A stretch of DNA of 64,000 nucleotides from Anolis sagrei (taxonomy: Eukaryota > Chordata > Lepidosauria > Squamata > Anolidae), in the NCBI RefSeq assembly GCF_037176765.1, contig NC_090023.1, forward strand, positions 202,524,506-202,588,505. The letters run 5' to 3'. Under the pieces are notes generated by a model. It ran no database searches. It was given only the letters and a program-made list of their open reading frames with translations, and was not told the origin of the DNA. This document shows positions 19,036 through 34,200 of this stretch, in pieces. Within the stretch, counting starts at the first letter, position 1. Every line of letters begins with the position of its first letter. The translations under genes and the position numbers were made by a program.

Positions 19036-19191
19036 TTCTCTCGCGCAGGGAGCCGCGTTCGCTTCCGGACACGTCCGTGCGCGCGGCGGGGTCACGTGAC
19101 GCCGTCTCTTTCCGGCCTCGCTTGCTGCTTGGCGGTGCGCTCCTTGAGGCTTCTTGCCGCGTGAGGAGGAGGAGAAGCACAGGCCGCCATC
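19036..19191 (+). promoter_or_regulatory. EIF3A promoter and 5' UTR with E-box and TOP-like start
   Basis: A CpG-rich region without a TATA box. GTCACGTGAC, a perfect E-box of the USF/MYC/TFE3 type, lies at 19091-19100. TCTCTTTCC at 19105-19113 is a pyrimidine tract suited to a 5'-TOP transcription start, which would leave a 5' UTR of about 80 nt. EIF3A belongs to the translation machinery, where TOP starts are common. The start site itself is inferred. Confidence 0.55.
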
Positions 19192-19240
19192 ATGCCGGTC
19201 TACTTCCAGCGGCCCGAGAACGCCCTGAAGCGGGCGAACG
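19192..19240 (+). CDS. EIF3A: EIF3A coding exon 1
   Basis: 49 nt encoding [16 protein letters not shown] plus one base, donor GTGAGT. It is nearly identical to the human N-terminus [16 protein letters not shown]. Intron 1 (4.3 kb) holds a Tigger-like element, a SINE, a MITE and an old LINE remnant; the rest (about 20840-21600 and 21930-23550) shows nothing I recognise. Confidence 0.96.
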
Positions 19241-22200
19241 GTGAGTGCGAGGCTCCTAGGCCGCTTCGGGTCTGGCGGAGGGCGCCGCCATCTCCTTTCC
19301 TGCCCCGTGCCCCGCCTGGCTAGGCTTCGTGAGGCCCGTAATGGAGGCCGAGGCCTAGGCGCGTGTGGAAGGAGGGAGGAAGCGCTCTCCCTCGTTGCCC
19401 TGGCCAGTTCCTCGCATGTCCGCCGGCCTTTCAGGGTTGCTTGCCCTCGTGTTTCTTCCCTGCTTTCCCCGACTGATGCCTTCGGGAAGGCTGTGGAGGG
19501 GAGGACTGCCAGTGAGAGGAATACACGTTGAGTGTCCCTTTCCCGAAATACTTGGGATTAGAAGTGTACCACATTTCGACACCCCCCCCCCCCCCGATTA
19601 TGGAATATTTGCATATACATAATGAGATGGAACCCAAGTCTAAATACAAAATTCATTTATGTTTCACATGCACTTTATACATTCAGCCTGAAGGTAATTT
19701 TATACACAATATGTGACATAATCTGGCGATGGGACCCAAGTTTAAATAAAAAATGCATTTGTTTCAAATGCACTTTATACATATGTCTTGAAAGTAATTT
19801 TATAAACAATATATGAAATAATCTAGTGATGGAAATCAAGTCAAAATACAAAATGCATTTATGTTATGTATGCGCTTTATACAGATGTCTTAAAGGTAAT
19901 TATATACACAAGATGTCAAATAATCTGGTGTTGGGACCCGAGTCTAAATACAAAATTCCTTTATGTTTCACAAGCACTTTATCCATATAGCCTGAAGGTA
20001 ATTTTATACACAATATATGACATAATCTGACAATGGGAATCAAGTCTAAATACAAAATACATTTATATTCCATATGCACTTTATACATATATCTTAAAGG
20101 TAATTTTTTACACAAGACATCAAATAATCTGGTGTTGGGACTCAAGTCTACATACAAAATTCATTTGCCTCATATGGACTTGACACATATAACTGGAGGG
20201 TCATTTTATACACTGTATGTGAAATACTTTTGTATACATTCAGCCACCAGAAAACAAATGTGTCACTTTCTCAGCCCACCCATATGGACAGTTTCAGTAT
20301 TTGGAGCATTTCGGAATTGTGGATAAGATGATGCTCAATTTGTAATTTGCTCTAACAATGGAGATAATAAAACCTTCTTTTCTTGCACCCTTTGTGTGTT
20401 GTTACATTGACAGTAATTTACACAGTGAAGCAAAAATGCCCTTTTTGCTCCTCATGGACTTCATGACAAAGCAAAAACCTTTGTTGTATGTTTTGAGCCG
20501 CTGGTGGTGCAGTGGGTTAAACCGCTGAGCTGCTGAACTTGCTGAATGGAAGGTTGGTGGTTTGAATCTGGGGAGCAGGATGAGCTCCCACTGTAAGCCC
20601 CAACTTCTGCTGACCTAGCCATTTGAAAACATGCAGATGTGAGTAGATCCGTAGGTACTGCTTCGGCAGGAAGACAACGGTGCTCCATGCAGTCATGACA
20701 GACACATGACTTTGGAGGCGTCTATGGACAATGCCGGTTCTTTGACTTAAAAATGGAGACAATTACCAGCCTCCAGAGTTGGACATGACTAGACTTAATG
20801 TCAAGGGGAAACCTTTACCTTTTACCTTTACTTTCCACATACTGAGATTCTGGTCACCTTACAAAACATTTATATCTCCTCGCTTAATTTTTTGTTGAAA
20901 TGAATCATTGTAGAAGTGTCCTTCCTTTTTGAATATTGTATATAACAACTTGTGCAGTTGTGGTATGGAAGATACCAAGGACAGAAATATTGCTTAATTC
21001 CTTTTCCATTTTAAAATATTTGAATTCAGACAAGGCATTTAAAGACTGAAAAGTGTGGGGTTGGCTGTTCTTAAGCACAAGTAAATTGCGTTTATACGCA
21101 TTTTAACGTTTATAGCATATGCACTCCTAAGCACATAAAACAAATAATGAATCAGGAACTGTCCTTGGTTTCCACTGAAAGTCAGCCATTGGACTCAGAT
21201 GTGCAAAACTTGTACAGAGTAGTAGAATTAGTCACAGGTCATCTTTATCAAAGTTACTATAATAAATGTAGCATTATTTCATGATATCCATTAAGTTCAG
21301 AGATGGTATCTTTTGTTGCCCCCTTTCCCCTGTTTTGAGTCTTTTATGTGGTGAACTGACAATTCCAGTAGCACAACTCATCGGGAGGAAATAAACACAC
21401 ACTTTTAAACTTCGTTTAATAAAGAAAATTGCTGGCAAAACCAGTTCTGTGTGCTAGGGCTGCCAGGAGTATAAAAAGCTTCATGCTCAATATGTTTGAA
21501 CACATTTGGATGAAGCAGGCTATACTGAGTCACTATAACGTAGTGCTGTTTTGTTAATAATCTTAAATAAGGCAATACGTATAACCAGAGTAATGTCACG
21601 ATTTGAGTGTTGAACTACTAAGACACCCCTTACACACAGCTGAATAAAATCCCAGATTATCTGCTTTGAACTGGAATGTATTCCAGTGTGGACTCGGATA
21701 ACCCTGTTCAAAGCAGATATTGTGGGAGTTTATTCAGCTGTGTGGAAGAAGCATAAGTCAAAACCAGCATTTTGGATTGTTCCCAGAAATGTGTTGGTAG
21801 CCAATGGAGCTGTTGCAACACAGGAGTTGTATGCAGTCTGGCTTCTGCTCATTGGACCAACTGAAGTTTCTGAGCATTTTTAAAAGGCCTCATGTAGAGC
21901 ACAGTACAGTAGTCCAAATATCGATATCTATGGTTTCACCATGCTCCTAAACCCCTCCCACCCACCCTTAGAAATATTTGTGGGCGTCTTTAGATCCTCC
22001 AGTGTGATTCTGGCCCAAGTATACCATACAATAGTTCTAGAGGATCTAGGGAGGTCTACAAATGCAAGGGCTTGTGGCCTCTCTAGGTACTTCAGTGCTG
22101 TTTTATGGTATGCTTCCCGCCCAAGTACACAGTGTGCTTTTACTTAGAAGTAAAACTAACTTAATTTTTAATAGAGGCTACTCCCCAGTTTTATGTTGAT

Positions 22201-25200
22201 TTTGTGGAACTTGGGATCTTTGAAGATGCACAAGCCCATTGATTTCACTAGATCTGGTATTAGCAAATTTGGATCCTCTGTGTCTACATCCAACGTTTTA
22301 ATACTCTCACCCCAAAATATCAAACCCATAATTCAGAACTTGAGACCATGAAGCACACACCTTTTGTGCTTCAGAGAAGAGTAACGTTTCTTTGTATACA
22401 TACAAGAATAGTAAATATCAAGATAACAAGCAAGATTGTTACTTACTGTTGAATATTGAAATTATAGTTTATGATCTCATATCAGTCACCCTCTCTTAGC
22501 TCAGATATCTTCAAAATGATTGAAAAAGTAATTCTGTCAAAATGGAAAATAAAAGGTCCTGGCTTTTTGGTTGATAAGTTCTGAACAACGCTTCCCATGA
22601 AGTGTATGAGTTTTTTTTTAACATAAAGACTTCAGCTTGCTATGTGGAGGTTTTATCTTTCAAAACTAGGCAGTCTGCTAAACAGTTGATAATGTTTAAT
22701 GTATTGTTCTGGAAATGTGCACTGTTTGAGCTGGCGGAAAGAAGGGGATTTTTCCCATTATTAGTAGCCCACATTCAAAAGACATGGAGTTTGGCAATCA
22801 CGGGGGTAAGAATATCTGTTCATTTTGTACTGGTCTTCTGAGCATTAATAAGACCCAAAGGCCTTTGCTCAAACTGTATTTTCCAGATTTTGCACTGAGA
22901 AATTCAACATGGCTAACACTTGCCATGTGTTGGAGGTGATGAATCCCTTCCAATAGGGAGAGAAATTCATGCAATCGAGTACTGTAGGAGGTACTTGTTC
23001 ATTCTTTGCATTAGATTCCTGAAGTCCTTTTAAACCTTCCTTGGACTGGGAGTTGAATGCAATCATGCTATAACAGATTTTCGTAATTTTTCAGAAGTGA
23101 CATAACAGGGGTGATACCTGATATAATTCCTACCAGTTTTGACATTTTCCCGCTGACTTCATGAGGCATATTGTAATTATTGGCATGCCTATTCAGAAAC
23201 AAGACCTGGTTTATTAGATTGCAAAGCTTTCACCTTCAACGCTCTTTGTGTCTGGGCTTCATACAAATGACTTACCTGAGATAACAATAGAAGAGACCCG
23301 TGGGCCATTCATTAAACTTCAGAGGCCACAGTCAGCCAGCAGGCTAGAAACTCCCCATTCCTGTTTTAAGCCTTGGTGAAGTGGATAAAGGAAGTCTGAT
23401 TTCTCCTAATTTCCTGTAGTAGATGGTTCTTACATGTAGTTGGTAGAATGGCTGTTTACAAGCCAGACCTTGACCATTATACTTTTTGTTTGTTCCAAGA
23501 TAATTATCTTCTTGCAATTTGTATTGAAAGTACATGTTAATCACAATATATTTTTTCAGAATTTCTTGAGGTTGGGAAGAAGCAACCTGCACTTGATGTT
23601 CTCTATGATGTTATGAAAAGTAAAAAACACCGAACATGGCAAAAGATTCACGAACCGATTATGCTAAAGTATCTGGAACTCTGTGTCGACCTCCGCAAGA
23701 GTCATCTGGCAAAAGAAGGATTATATCAGTACAAAAATATCTGTCAGCAGGTAAAAGCTTTGAGAAATTTAATTCCATTTTATGTTATATCCCACCTTTC
23801 TCTCAGAGTAGGAATCAAGGCATTTAAATGTGAACTATAGCAGCTACAGACCAATTAACATTGATTATTAAATTTTGGTTTTAATTTTCTGTCCATAGAT
23901 TTTTTGAGAAAACATACATGCTCCTTGCTTACAATATATTGTATTTCTTTATAAAACAGCTTGGATTTGGCTCCATGTAATATTCTATTCTTAATATCTG
24001 TAAGTTCTGGAATCTTACGGATATTAAGAAGCAAAGTTGACTTTAAAATGTACTGCCACACAGCTCTATTTTACTGTTGTATTTTGAGTTTTCTATATAG
24101 ATTGTGTAATGCCTAAAGAAAGCTACTTAAGCTGCTCTGTTTTTGCTGTAGGTGAACATCAAGTCTTTGGAGGATGTAGTTCGGGCCTATTTAAAATTAG
24201 CAGAAGAAAAAACTGAAGCTGCTAAAGAAGAGTCTCAGCAGATGGTTTTAGACATAGAAGACCTGGATAACATTCAGACTCCAGAGAGGTAGGCTGTGCT
24301 ATGATCTTCTGGTATGTGGTGACATTTTGTTTGTATTAATTAGACGTATTGAAGATAATTGAACCAGCTAATTTGCTATCCTAAGGCCTACCATATGAAA
24401 ATATTTATGAAGTGGAATCTTTTCTTGGTTTATGACTGCCTCAGACAGATCATCTTTCAGGATGGACTGATGTGACAATTCCATAATAGTCTAAAAACAA
24501 AACAACAGAAATAATTCTGATGACCTTGAAATATGCTTTGAAATTATCCTGTTGTCCTGCCGTTGATTGGACTGATCTATAAGTACCCTGGCAAGTGAAA
24601 CAAAGATGAGAAATAGATGGTATAGAATAAAATATTTATTTTTATTTTTAGTGTTCTCCTAAGTGCTGTTAGTGGCGAAGACACTCAGGATCGTACTGAT
24701 CGGTTACTTTTGACCCCCTGGGTGAAATTTCTATGGGAATCATACAGGCAGTGTTTGGATCTTCTTAGAAACAACTCAAGAGTGGAGCGGTTATACCATG
24801 ATATTGCGCAGCAAGGTAAATTTTTAACTGGTATGATAATTTTTGTAGCCTCTGAAAAAGCAAGGTTTGAAAGTAGATATTTTATTGGTTACCCACCTCT
24901 GAGTAGTAAATGGACAAATAATTATCTTCAGAAACCAAACTAAAACTTTTTAGTTTTAAAAAAACTTATTTTAAAGGAACAACTTAACTATCCCAGGCTA
25001 CTTAGTAAGGAACTAAGATGAAATACCAACACTGTTCTAAGAACAAGTTCAGTGATGTTGCACTTTCTTTTTAAATACTAAAACAAACTACCTTTGGAAT
25101 AATAATCTTGCAGCTTTCAAGTTTTGTTTGCAATATACCCGTAAGGCTGAGTTTCGCAAACTCTGTGACAACCTGAGAATGCATTTGGGTCAGATCCAGC

Positions 25201-28200
25201 GTCATCACAATCAAAGCACAGCGATCAATCTTAATAATCCAGAGAGTCAGTCAATGCACTTGGAGACAAGGCTTGTACAATTGGACAGTGCTATCAGCAT
25301 GGAACTGTGGCAGGTATGTGCTTCAAATATTGAGGTACCATTATGTGTTTCTTGTAATCTTCACTCTTTACATTCTAACATTTACATTTTGTCTCATGCT
25401 TAAGGGATCTAGTACCATAGAGCTGCACAGGTCTGTGGTAGACCTTGTAGCATAGTATTAAACATACTTAGTTTACAAAAATACATTAATTGTATTTTAA
25501 TATAGTTTTACAATTAAATATGCTTTGGCTTACAGATTGGTATGAATACATCAATATGTTTTATCAACAAATCTGTTAGTACATTTCAACAATAATATCT
25601 TCTGTGTATTTTTATTTTATTTATTTACCATACTTGTATTCTACCTTTCTCAACCCCTGTTGGCTTACAAAGCCAACAGCTCACTGCTGTATGTATACAT
25701 ACATCAGTGGACAAACAAAACATTAAAACCATCCAATTAAAACAACAATTAAAATAACATAGTCCAGTTCATATTCCGAGGCCAGTCCGGGTAGTCATTA
25801 AAATCAATTTACAATCTCTTATTGCCTCACTCCCATTATTGACCAAAAGCCTGATCCCAGAGCCAAGTTTTTAGATTTTTTCTGAAGTCCAGAAGGGAGG
25901 GGGCTGATCTAATTTTACTGGGGAGGAAATTCCATATACGAGGAGCCACTACGGAGAAGGCCCTGTCTCTTGTCCCCACCAGTCGCGTTTGTGAGGGGGG
26001 TGGGATTGTGAGCACACTCCCCCTCCCCCCCGACGATCTTAGCCTCTGAGAGGAATCTTCTATCCTTGTTTTATATGACATGTAGTTACTTTATTTCAGG
26101 AAGCTTTCAAAGCTGTGGAGGATATACATGGATTATTCTCATTATCCAAAAAACCACCAAAGCCCCAGCTGATGGCAAACTATTATCATAAAGTTTCTAC
26201 TGTATTCTGGAAATCTGGAAATGCACTGTTTCATGCATCCACACTTCATCGTCTTTATCATCTTTCAAGGGAAATGCGAAAGAATCTCACACAGGAAGAG
26301 ATGCAGAGGTGGGAAAATTTTGAATTGGCATTATTTGATTTTTTGTTTAAGACAGTCATTGGTATAGCTTATTTTCAAATTTGGAAGTTAGTGTTTAAAA
26401 CTTGTAAATTCCTTTTCTAAGATTTAGCATATTGAGTAGTGGGGGGTGTAATTCAGCTTTTCAAAACAGAAAAATAAGAGTATCTTATTTTTTCTTTTAA
26501 TATTTTTTCTGCAGAATGTCAACAAGAGTCCTTTTGGCTACTCTTTCAATACCAATAACTCCTGAACGAACTGACATTGCTCGACTTTTGGACATGGATG
26601 GTATAATTGTTGAAAAACAGAGGCGATTGGCAACACTGTTGGGCCTTCAAGCCCCACCTACTCGAATTACTCTTATTAATGATATGGTGGGTAGAATTGT
26701 GTTAAAAATTTATAAAATTGGCATCCTTTATTCAAATTTTATAAGTATGCTAACTTTTTTTCAAATTTAGGTCAAGACATCACGATAAGTTGACATCCTT
26801 GATTGAAAGACAATTTAGTAGAACTTAGAGAAGATATTTAGAAATATTTAATGAATACATAATGCTAACAAAAGCTCATTATTTAATTCATCACTTCACA
26901 AATGCTACCTGTTTCCTGCAACACTTGTGTTCCTTGGGCTTTAGCAGCAGTTAAAAATCTGTAATTGTATGTATCTATAAGATAGGTGGGGAACTGTGGA
27001 AAGCTGAGAGCTGCATTAGTCCACCAGGAGATCTTGAAGGGTCATACGTCTCTCATCAGACCAGTTATTCCAGTAATTATAACAAGAACAATAATTTCAC
27101 TCTTAAACACATTTTAGATCATATGTGTCAAATGCAAGGCCCATACTCCAAATTTATCCCACTATGTCATTTTAGGTGGCCCATGAGACTTTCAGTTCCA
27201 GGATAACATAGTTACATTGGTACAGCCTTACAATTACAAATGACCCTTTGAAGGCAACCGTAAGGGTAATATGGCCCTTGGTGAAAAGGAGTGGCATCCC
27301 TGTGCTAAATGATAGGAGGACATTTTCACATGTTTTGAGGCTTTCTTGAGCTGTTTTAAACTTATGAGAGGCATTTTCCGTAATAGGAAGTGATCAGAAC
27401 ATTTTTGGAACATTGTTTTAATCCTTATGAGCCTAATGGGCATCCAGACATCATATAAATGTTTGCCATGTCCTCTGGAGGGCATTTGGAGGCATTCTGA
27501 ATTTAAAAAATTGTTATGACCCACAGAGGTCCTGAGAGTGATTTGAGGTGCATGGGATTCACTTTGGCCATCTTTGATTTGCTAGGAATGTACTTGTTGT
27601 GTTTGGTGTTCCGGTCCCATGTTATCTAAGCTACAAAGGTTGCATTGAAGCTACAGCATTATATGAAGATATATCCCCTATGAACATTACTTGCAAATAA
27701 AGTTTGTTCCTTAATATAATATTTTTGTGTCTTAATGTTACCTATTTTGAATTATGAACATTATTTGTGTATTCTTTGTTTACACAAATTTGTTAGAATG
27801 TTTGCTAGTGTTCCAGCTTGTCTAATTAGTGTTTAAAGATTTATAATTTCTTCTAGGTGAGATTCAACGTAGTACAGCATGTTGTCCCAGATGTAAAGGA
27901 GCTTTATAACTGGCTTGAAGTAGATTTTCATCCACTGAAGTTGTCTGGCCGTGTTAGTAAGGTAAGTACTAAAGTTCTCAGAAATACAGAATGTTTGCGC
28001 AAGTGCCAATGAAAACAGATTGGCCTATTGCAAATATGTATAGTTTCTTTTTTTAAATAGTAGGTTGTCTTAGGTATTCTGTGAGGTTTTTTCAATGTTT
28101 CCTGCTTGTTTAATGCAGGTGTTCTTACGCCTATCATGTGTCATTGAAGTTCAAATTTTTGTGGGAATGATTGTAAACCTTTTTGTACAAAAACTGCTGT

Positions 28201-31200
28201 CTGAATGCTGACAACTTTCCAACTGCATCTTTCTTTAAGTTCATAATTTACTTTGGATTTCTGACTGAAATAAAATGTTGGATGAATTTCTACTGATTAT
28301 AAATTTTAAAATTAAGCTCTACCTGTGTAGCTCCACCCCTTTAGTTTTTATTCACTGGGCTTGGAGAAATGACATAGGAAAGAAAGTAAGTGCCTGATGT
28401 ATTTTAGGTGACTGATAGAGGTTTAGAGATGGTATTGTAAATATAGAAAATAGAATAACTCCTTCCAGTGCGGGGCTGTGATGGTGCAGTGAGTTAAACT
28501 GCTAAGCTGCAGAAGGTTGGCGGTTTGAATCCGCGGGATGGCGTGAGCTTCTGTTGCTAGCCTCAGCTTCTGCCAGGCTAGCAGTTCGAAAACATGCAAA
28601 TGTGAATCGATCAATAGGTACCGCTTGGGCAGGAAGGTAACGACTCTCCATACAGTCATGTCAGCCACATGCGGCCCTGCATCAGAAGTCCCATATATTT
28701 AGGAGTTGACTTCCTAATGCATTCATTCAGCATTGTAATCTTACTAGAAGTAATTCATTTGAGTTGTATAAGTGAAGCGTGTTTTCTTTAGCTGTAGGAA
28801 GAAAGGTGATACTGCTGTACTAGATTGGCAGAGTAGCAAACGTCACCATCTCTGTTACCATATTCAAACAAAATGTAACTTTATCTGCAAATTATAGAAT
28901 TTGAAAAATGCATTAGTGTTGAAGTTTAAAATGTTTTGTGGCTTTTATCACTAAAATGAACAGGTAATATACAGTACTTGGGAGTACCTTGTATTGAAAA
29001 CATTTAACTATATTAAATTTTGCTTGATTGCGCTAGCCTGTATAGAATTATAATTTGTGGGAGTTGAAGTCCAACTTCAAGTCCAGCAATTATAATTTGC
29101 TGAGTTAGAAGCTTAAATCTTTTTACAGCAGATGTCAGAAACAGAAAAAAAATTCAACAACCCAGAAAAAAAATGTTTCTTGTTTCTTGTGTTTCTGAAG
29201 TTGAGCTAGTCAAGATTTAAACATTTGGTGCTGGAGAAGAGAGGGATACAGTATGTTAAAGATAAAGTGTTGTTTTGAAATAAATGTTTCAGTCTCTAAA
29301 TTGTTCTGTACAGGTTTTAAACTGGATAAGAGACCAATCTGAAAAGGAGCCAGAACTGCAACTCTATATTCCACATTTGCAAAATAACACCATCCTCAGA
29401 CTGCTGCAGCAGGTAATGTTAGACAATATTAGGCTATAATATATTGTACTGTCGAAGTGAATCTTCATGAATTCTTGAATCTGTCAAAGATTGAAGTGCC
29501 TTGAAATTCTTTTGCTATTGTATCTCATATTTTTGAAGAACCAGTTGATGAAAAATCCAGGGGGCATTTTAATTCTTGAATCTGTCAAATATTGAAGTGC
29601 CTTGAGATTGTTTTTCTCCTGTATCTCATATCTTTGAAGAACCAGACAACGAAAGATTCAGGGGGCATTTTGACTGCAGGGGTATGGCGTTCATTAATTT
29701 ACTAGAGTTTACTTCAGTATTCTCCAGTTGCATGGGATATCTTCTATGTTCTAGCATCATATGAAGCATAGCTGTCCCAGACTGCTTTTGGTTATATTGC
29801 AACTCCCACCTGTTAAAATAGATCATTGGTTCCCAAACTGTGGTCCATGGACCACCAGTGGTCCGCAAGAACTCAAATATGGTCTGTGGCCTCATAGTTA
29901 CTACGAGAGCGACTGGTTTCATGAAACCCCCTTTTAGTGCCGAGGCTTATTAAATATAGTTTTCTGTGGGTGAGCCGATGGTGACTACTGGATGGCATAT
30001 GTTCTGTATCAGAAACTAGAACTGGTGTGGTTTATTGAATGCCATTTTCTGAATCAGCACCCCAAATCTGAATTGACCAAAAACTGATTCTTAACCCCTT
30101 TGGTACTAATGTTGGAGAGTGGTCCCTGGTCAAAGTGGTCCCTGGTCAAAAAAAAGGTTGGGAACCACTGAAATAGATGGTATAATGCATGAGGCAAACC
30201 ATGCACTTCATGATTTATAGGGGCAGAGATTTGAATGTGGAGGACAAGAACGAACCAGTGGTGCGTGTGTACACATTTTTTGAATGTAGTAATGATGTGA
30301 GTGCATAGATGGTAAATTAGTGGCAGAGAGATCATTAAGGGTTGCTCTAACATTGCTATAAACTCCTCAATCTCTCTTTCACAAAGAATGTAGATTAGCC
30401 TACATCACATAATGGCATGACCCATTATACTGGCATTTCTTGCCTCATTAGGAAAGTCTCACTGATGTGGTATGTAGCTGCCCTGTCTTCCCTGTAATTA
30501 AAATGTGTTCTTTTAGTCAGAGCAGTGCTGTGGGAGCAGCCCTGAGCAAGCAGAAGCCATGCTATGCTTCTTTGCATTATATAGCAAAGGGGAACAATTT
30601 TGGCAAAGTGATTTTTCATATTTGTAACTGAATGCAAGAAGCGGGGTAGTGCAGTTTCTCATTAGGTAGTGCTCACCCACAAATTTACAGCTATTCACTG
30701 TATTGTCTGTACAGATCCAGCTCATATATGCATAGTATGCACATGGTTGTCATTAATAGTCCATTAATAATTAGTACATATGCATACTGATAACATAGAA
30801 CTATACAGAAGTTGAGGAGGGGTTATGATGCATGTTTAGCAACATAGGTTAATTCAGCAAATCCACTTTTCTTTCCTTGTGTGTTATCTAAATAGTGATT
30901 CTAATAGCTGACATAAAAAGTATAATCCCATATAGTAAGGGGTTTTGTTGAGTGTAAGATGATAAATTCTTTATTTTGACCATGTCCTAACATATTGCAT
31001 CTATGCATGGTTTGTTAACTGCACAGTGGCAGATAGGAAGGCACTCCAAAAGGTCATCACTACTGCACAGAGAATCATTGGTTGCCCTCTCCCCTCTTTG
31101 AAAAAACTTAATAAGTCTCGTTGCTTCAAGAAAGCTCAGTTCTTGGGGCTCCATCTCACCCAGCATATTCTTTTTTTAATTATTGCCATCTGGCAGGCGG

Positions 31201-34200
31201 TACAGGGTGACAAAGACAAGGATAAACAGACAGAGTTAGCTTTTATCTTAGAGTTGCGGCTATGTTGAACTCCATGGTTTCACATTGATGTGGCATTGGG
31301 AGCTGTGTGGTGGTGGTTGGGGTGTGGCGGGATAAGTGTGTTATTGGGAAGGCATTTCATTTCATTGTGCAATAGTACAATTGCAATAAAGTTATTGTAT
31401 TTAGTGATTTTCAGTTTTTCCCCAAATGCACATATCATTGACCTGCTTCCTTTGCGTTGGCAAGCAGTGTTATTTCTGATGTGCTAAAGGAATGTCTGAA
31501 GGCTAATTAGCAGCTTCGCTTCATTTAGTGTTGCTGCCAGTCTCCTTCATACAAGCAGTTCTTGACTATACTGTTAGCAAATATTGTGTTCCTCAGATGT
31601 AAATAATTATTGATGCAAACCCTGCTGATTAATGTCGGTGAACACTATACAAAAACCAGAACAAACACAGCCCACATTATGATTGATTGAAAATCATTAA
31701 ATGTTTATGTATTCTACAGGTGGCCCAAATTTATCAAAGCATTGAATTTTCTCGGCTGACAACTCTAGTTCCTTTTGTTGATGCTTTCCAACTGGAACGG
31801 GCAATAGTAGATGCAGCTAGACATTGTGATTTGCAGGTAAGTACCATTAAAAAGTATTAAACTTACAGCACATTGATATCTTCAAGTGATCATGAACCCA
31901 ATTAACCCAAAACATGAGAACTTTCATTACTTTTTGTGAACAGTTTTTGTTTTCTTGCAAAATAGTAGATTCTTGTTCGAAATCATACTGACAGTATAAT
32001 TGGAACATGGAGTGTCTCAACTTTTAGTGATGGCTGTAATTAGGTAGTAGATTTTTAAAGCATTTTTATGCAAGTAAATTAGAAAATTGTAGAAAGCAAG
32101 TTCTGTCATGGAGAAACTGTTCCTGCTGTGTGTGAGAAAAAGAGAATCTTTGAATTATGAAGAAAATGAAATGTATTTTTCCCTTTAAAATTATTTTTGA
32201 TTTAAAATTAATGATTTGACTCAGTTTCTTTATCCAAAAGACAGCTCTAGTATAAATGAATTTTTATATATGTAACTTTAATTGTATGTTTTACCTTCTA
32301 CTTACTTTATTTGAGAACTATTTCTATGCTCTGTCTCACATTCAGTACTAATATACATGAAGAGTCAGGGTTTATAAAAGGAGCTGTAAAAGATCTGTGA
32401 AAATTAATTAATTTGAATAGTCCGTCCACCCATGACGAGACATTGAACTGTGCTATTGGCTATTGGTTTTGATGTTCATTCTATATACTGTTTAATGTTG
32501 TTTTCATTTCATTATATTGTTTTTTATTATTTTGTTGATATAATTGTTCTGTTGGGCTTGGCCCCATGTAAGCCACCCCAAGTCCCTTTGGGGAGATGGA
32601 GGCGGGTCATAAAAACTAAGTTATTATTAATATATTTAATCAAGAATTAATAATGGTTTGCTGAATTACTTTACCTTTAATTTTAAAAGGTCCGCATTGA
32701 TCATACTACCCGAACACTGAGTTTTGGGTCAGATTTGAACTACTGCACTCGGGAAGATGCTCCTCTTGGACCTCAGTTGCAGAATATGCCTTCTGCGCAG
32801 ATTAGGAACCAACTGACAGCCATGTCATCAGCCCTTGCAAAGGCTCTTGAAGTGATTAAACCACCTCACTTGTTGGTATGTCATAGTGTTTTTATGTTTT
32901 TTCTTAATGGTTTTCAGTATGTGTTTAGTAGGCCTTTAGTGTGAAAGAATATTGATTGTTTATAGAAACCTTAAACAATCTTAGTCAGGACTGAAGTTGG
33001 GATGGGCAACTGTGGAGGTATTGCAGATCACAATTTATCCCAATATCTCCAACATTCACAGCTCTCACCTAACCGTTTTGACAAAACTAAAAGTGAGCAA
33101 GCTGGAGATTATTTCTGGGTTTGAACTGAAACCTTGGAAACAATTCCTACCTTTGGGTTAAGTATTTTCCCTCCAATACAAGGGCATCATGCCTGCTGTA
33201 TTCCTAAAAAAAATCAAGCAATGCATCTTTTTTCATATTCATGTTTCCTTTTGTACCCACATCTTTCATATTGTCACCATTAGTATTGAGCATGTTATGC
33301 AACTTCGTTAAAGGTTGCTTGCTTCATATAATTTAGACAAAAAGGGAGTGTGTTTTTAAAACAATACTACATTCTTTAGAAATTATTTCCAGAGCATGTG
33401 CTAAGTTTTGTGTGTGTCACAAGCAAAAGAGAAGAGAATGGGAGCATTTTAAAGAAATATCTTAATTTTAAACAAGACTAAAGCAACTCAGCTACGTTAA
33501 CCTTTTTCAATGTCAGTTCAGATTTCTTAACAATTCACTTTAATCAAAATGATGTAGTACCCGCCTGCAATATATTTCATTGTGTTGTGTTCATCCTAGT
33601 TAACTGGTCAATAAACCTTCTCTTTAGTTTGGCACTTTAGTTTCAGATCTGATATAACAGACTTCCTCTTAAACCTGTGGTTCTCATCGTGTGGGTCCTC
33701 AGGTGTTTTGGCTTTCCAGTTCCCAGAAGTCCTAACAGCTGGTAAACTGGCTGTGATTTCTGGGAGTTGTAGGCCAAAATACCCGGGGACCCACAGGTTG
33801 AGAATCACTGTCGTAAACCAAAAGCTCTTAAGGTTAATGTCTGTATGTGTTCAGGTTCATTCATATTTTACACTTTGTTACCTGGTGCTAATTCTATTTG
33901 TCAGTATTGAAATGATAGGAGCTTTCTCAGACTCTTCTCTGGACTAATTGTATTGAGTAACCTTCCCCCCACCTGCACAGTGAATGTTATCCCTATTCAT
34001 TGCCACTTCAGAGTAATGAAACATTTGTGGTTGTGTTTCAGGTTGTGTTGCAAGTGAGGATTTTAGTTGTCAATTTTTTAAAACAAACTTGAATACATAT
34101 GGACTCTGCCGATTTTATTGTATACTGTAATGTGACCTGGCAGATGTATTGTAGTGTGTTAAAGGCATTATCACATTTAAAAATATGCAAAAAAGAAAAA

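Noticed and set aside
11742-19192. A shared bidirectional promoter for DENND10 and EIF3A
   Set aside because: The two GC-rich starts are about 7.4 kb apart, separated by transposons, so each gene appears to have its own promoter.
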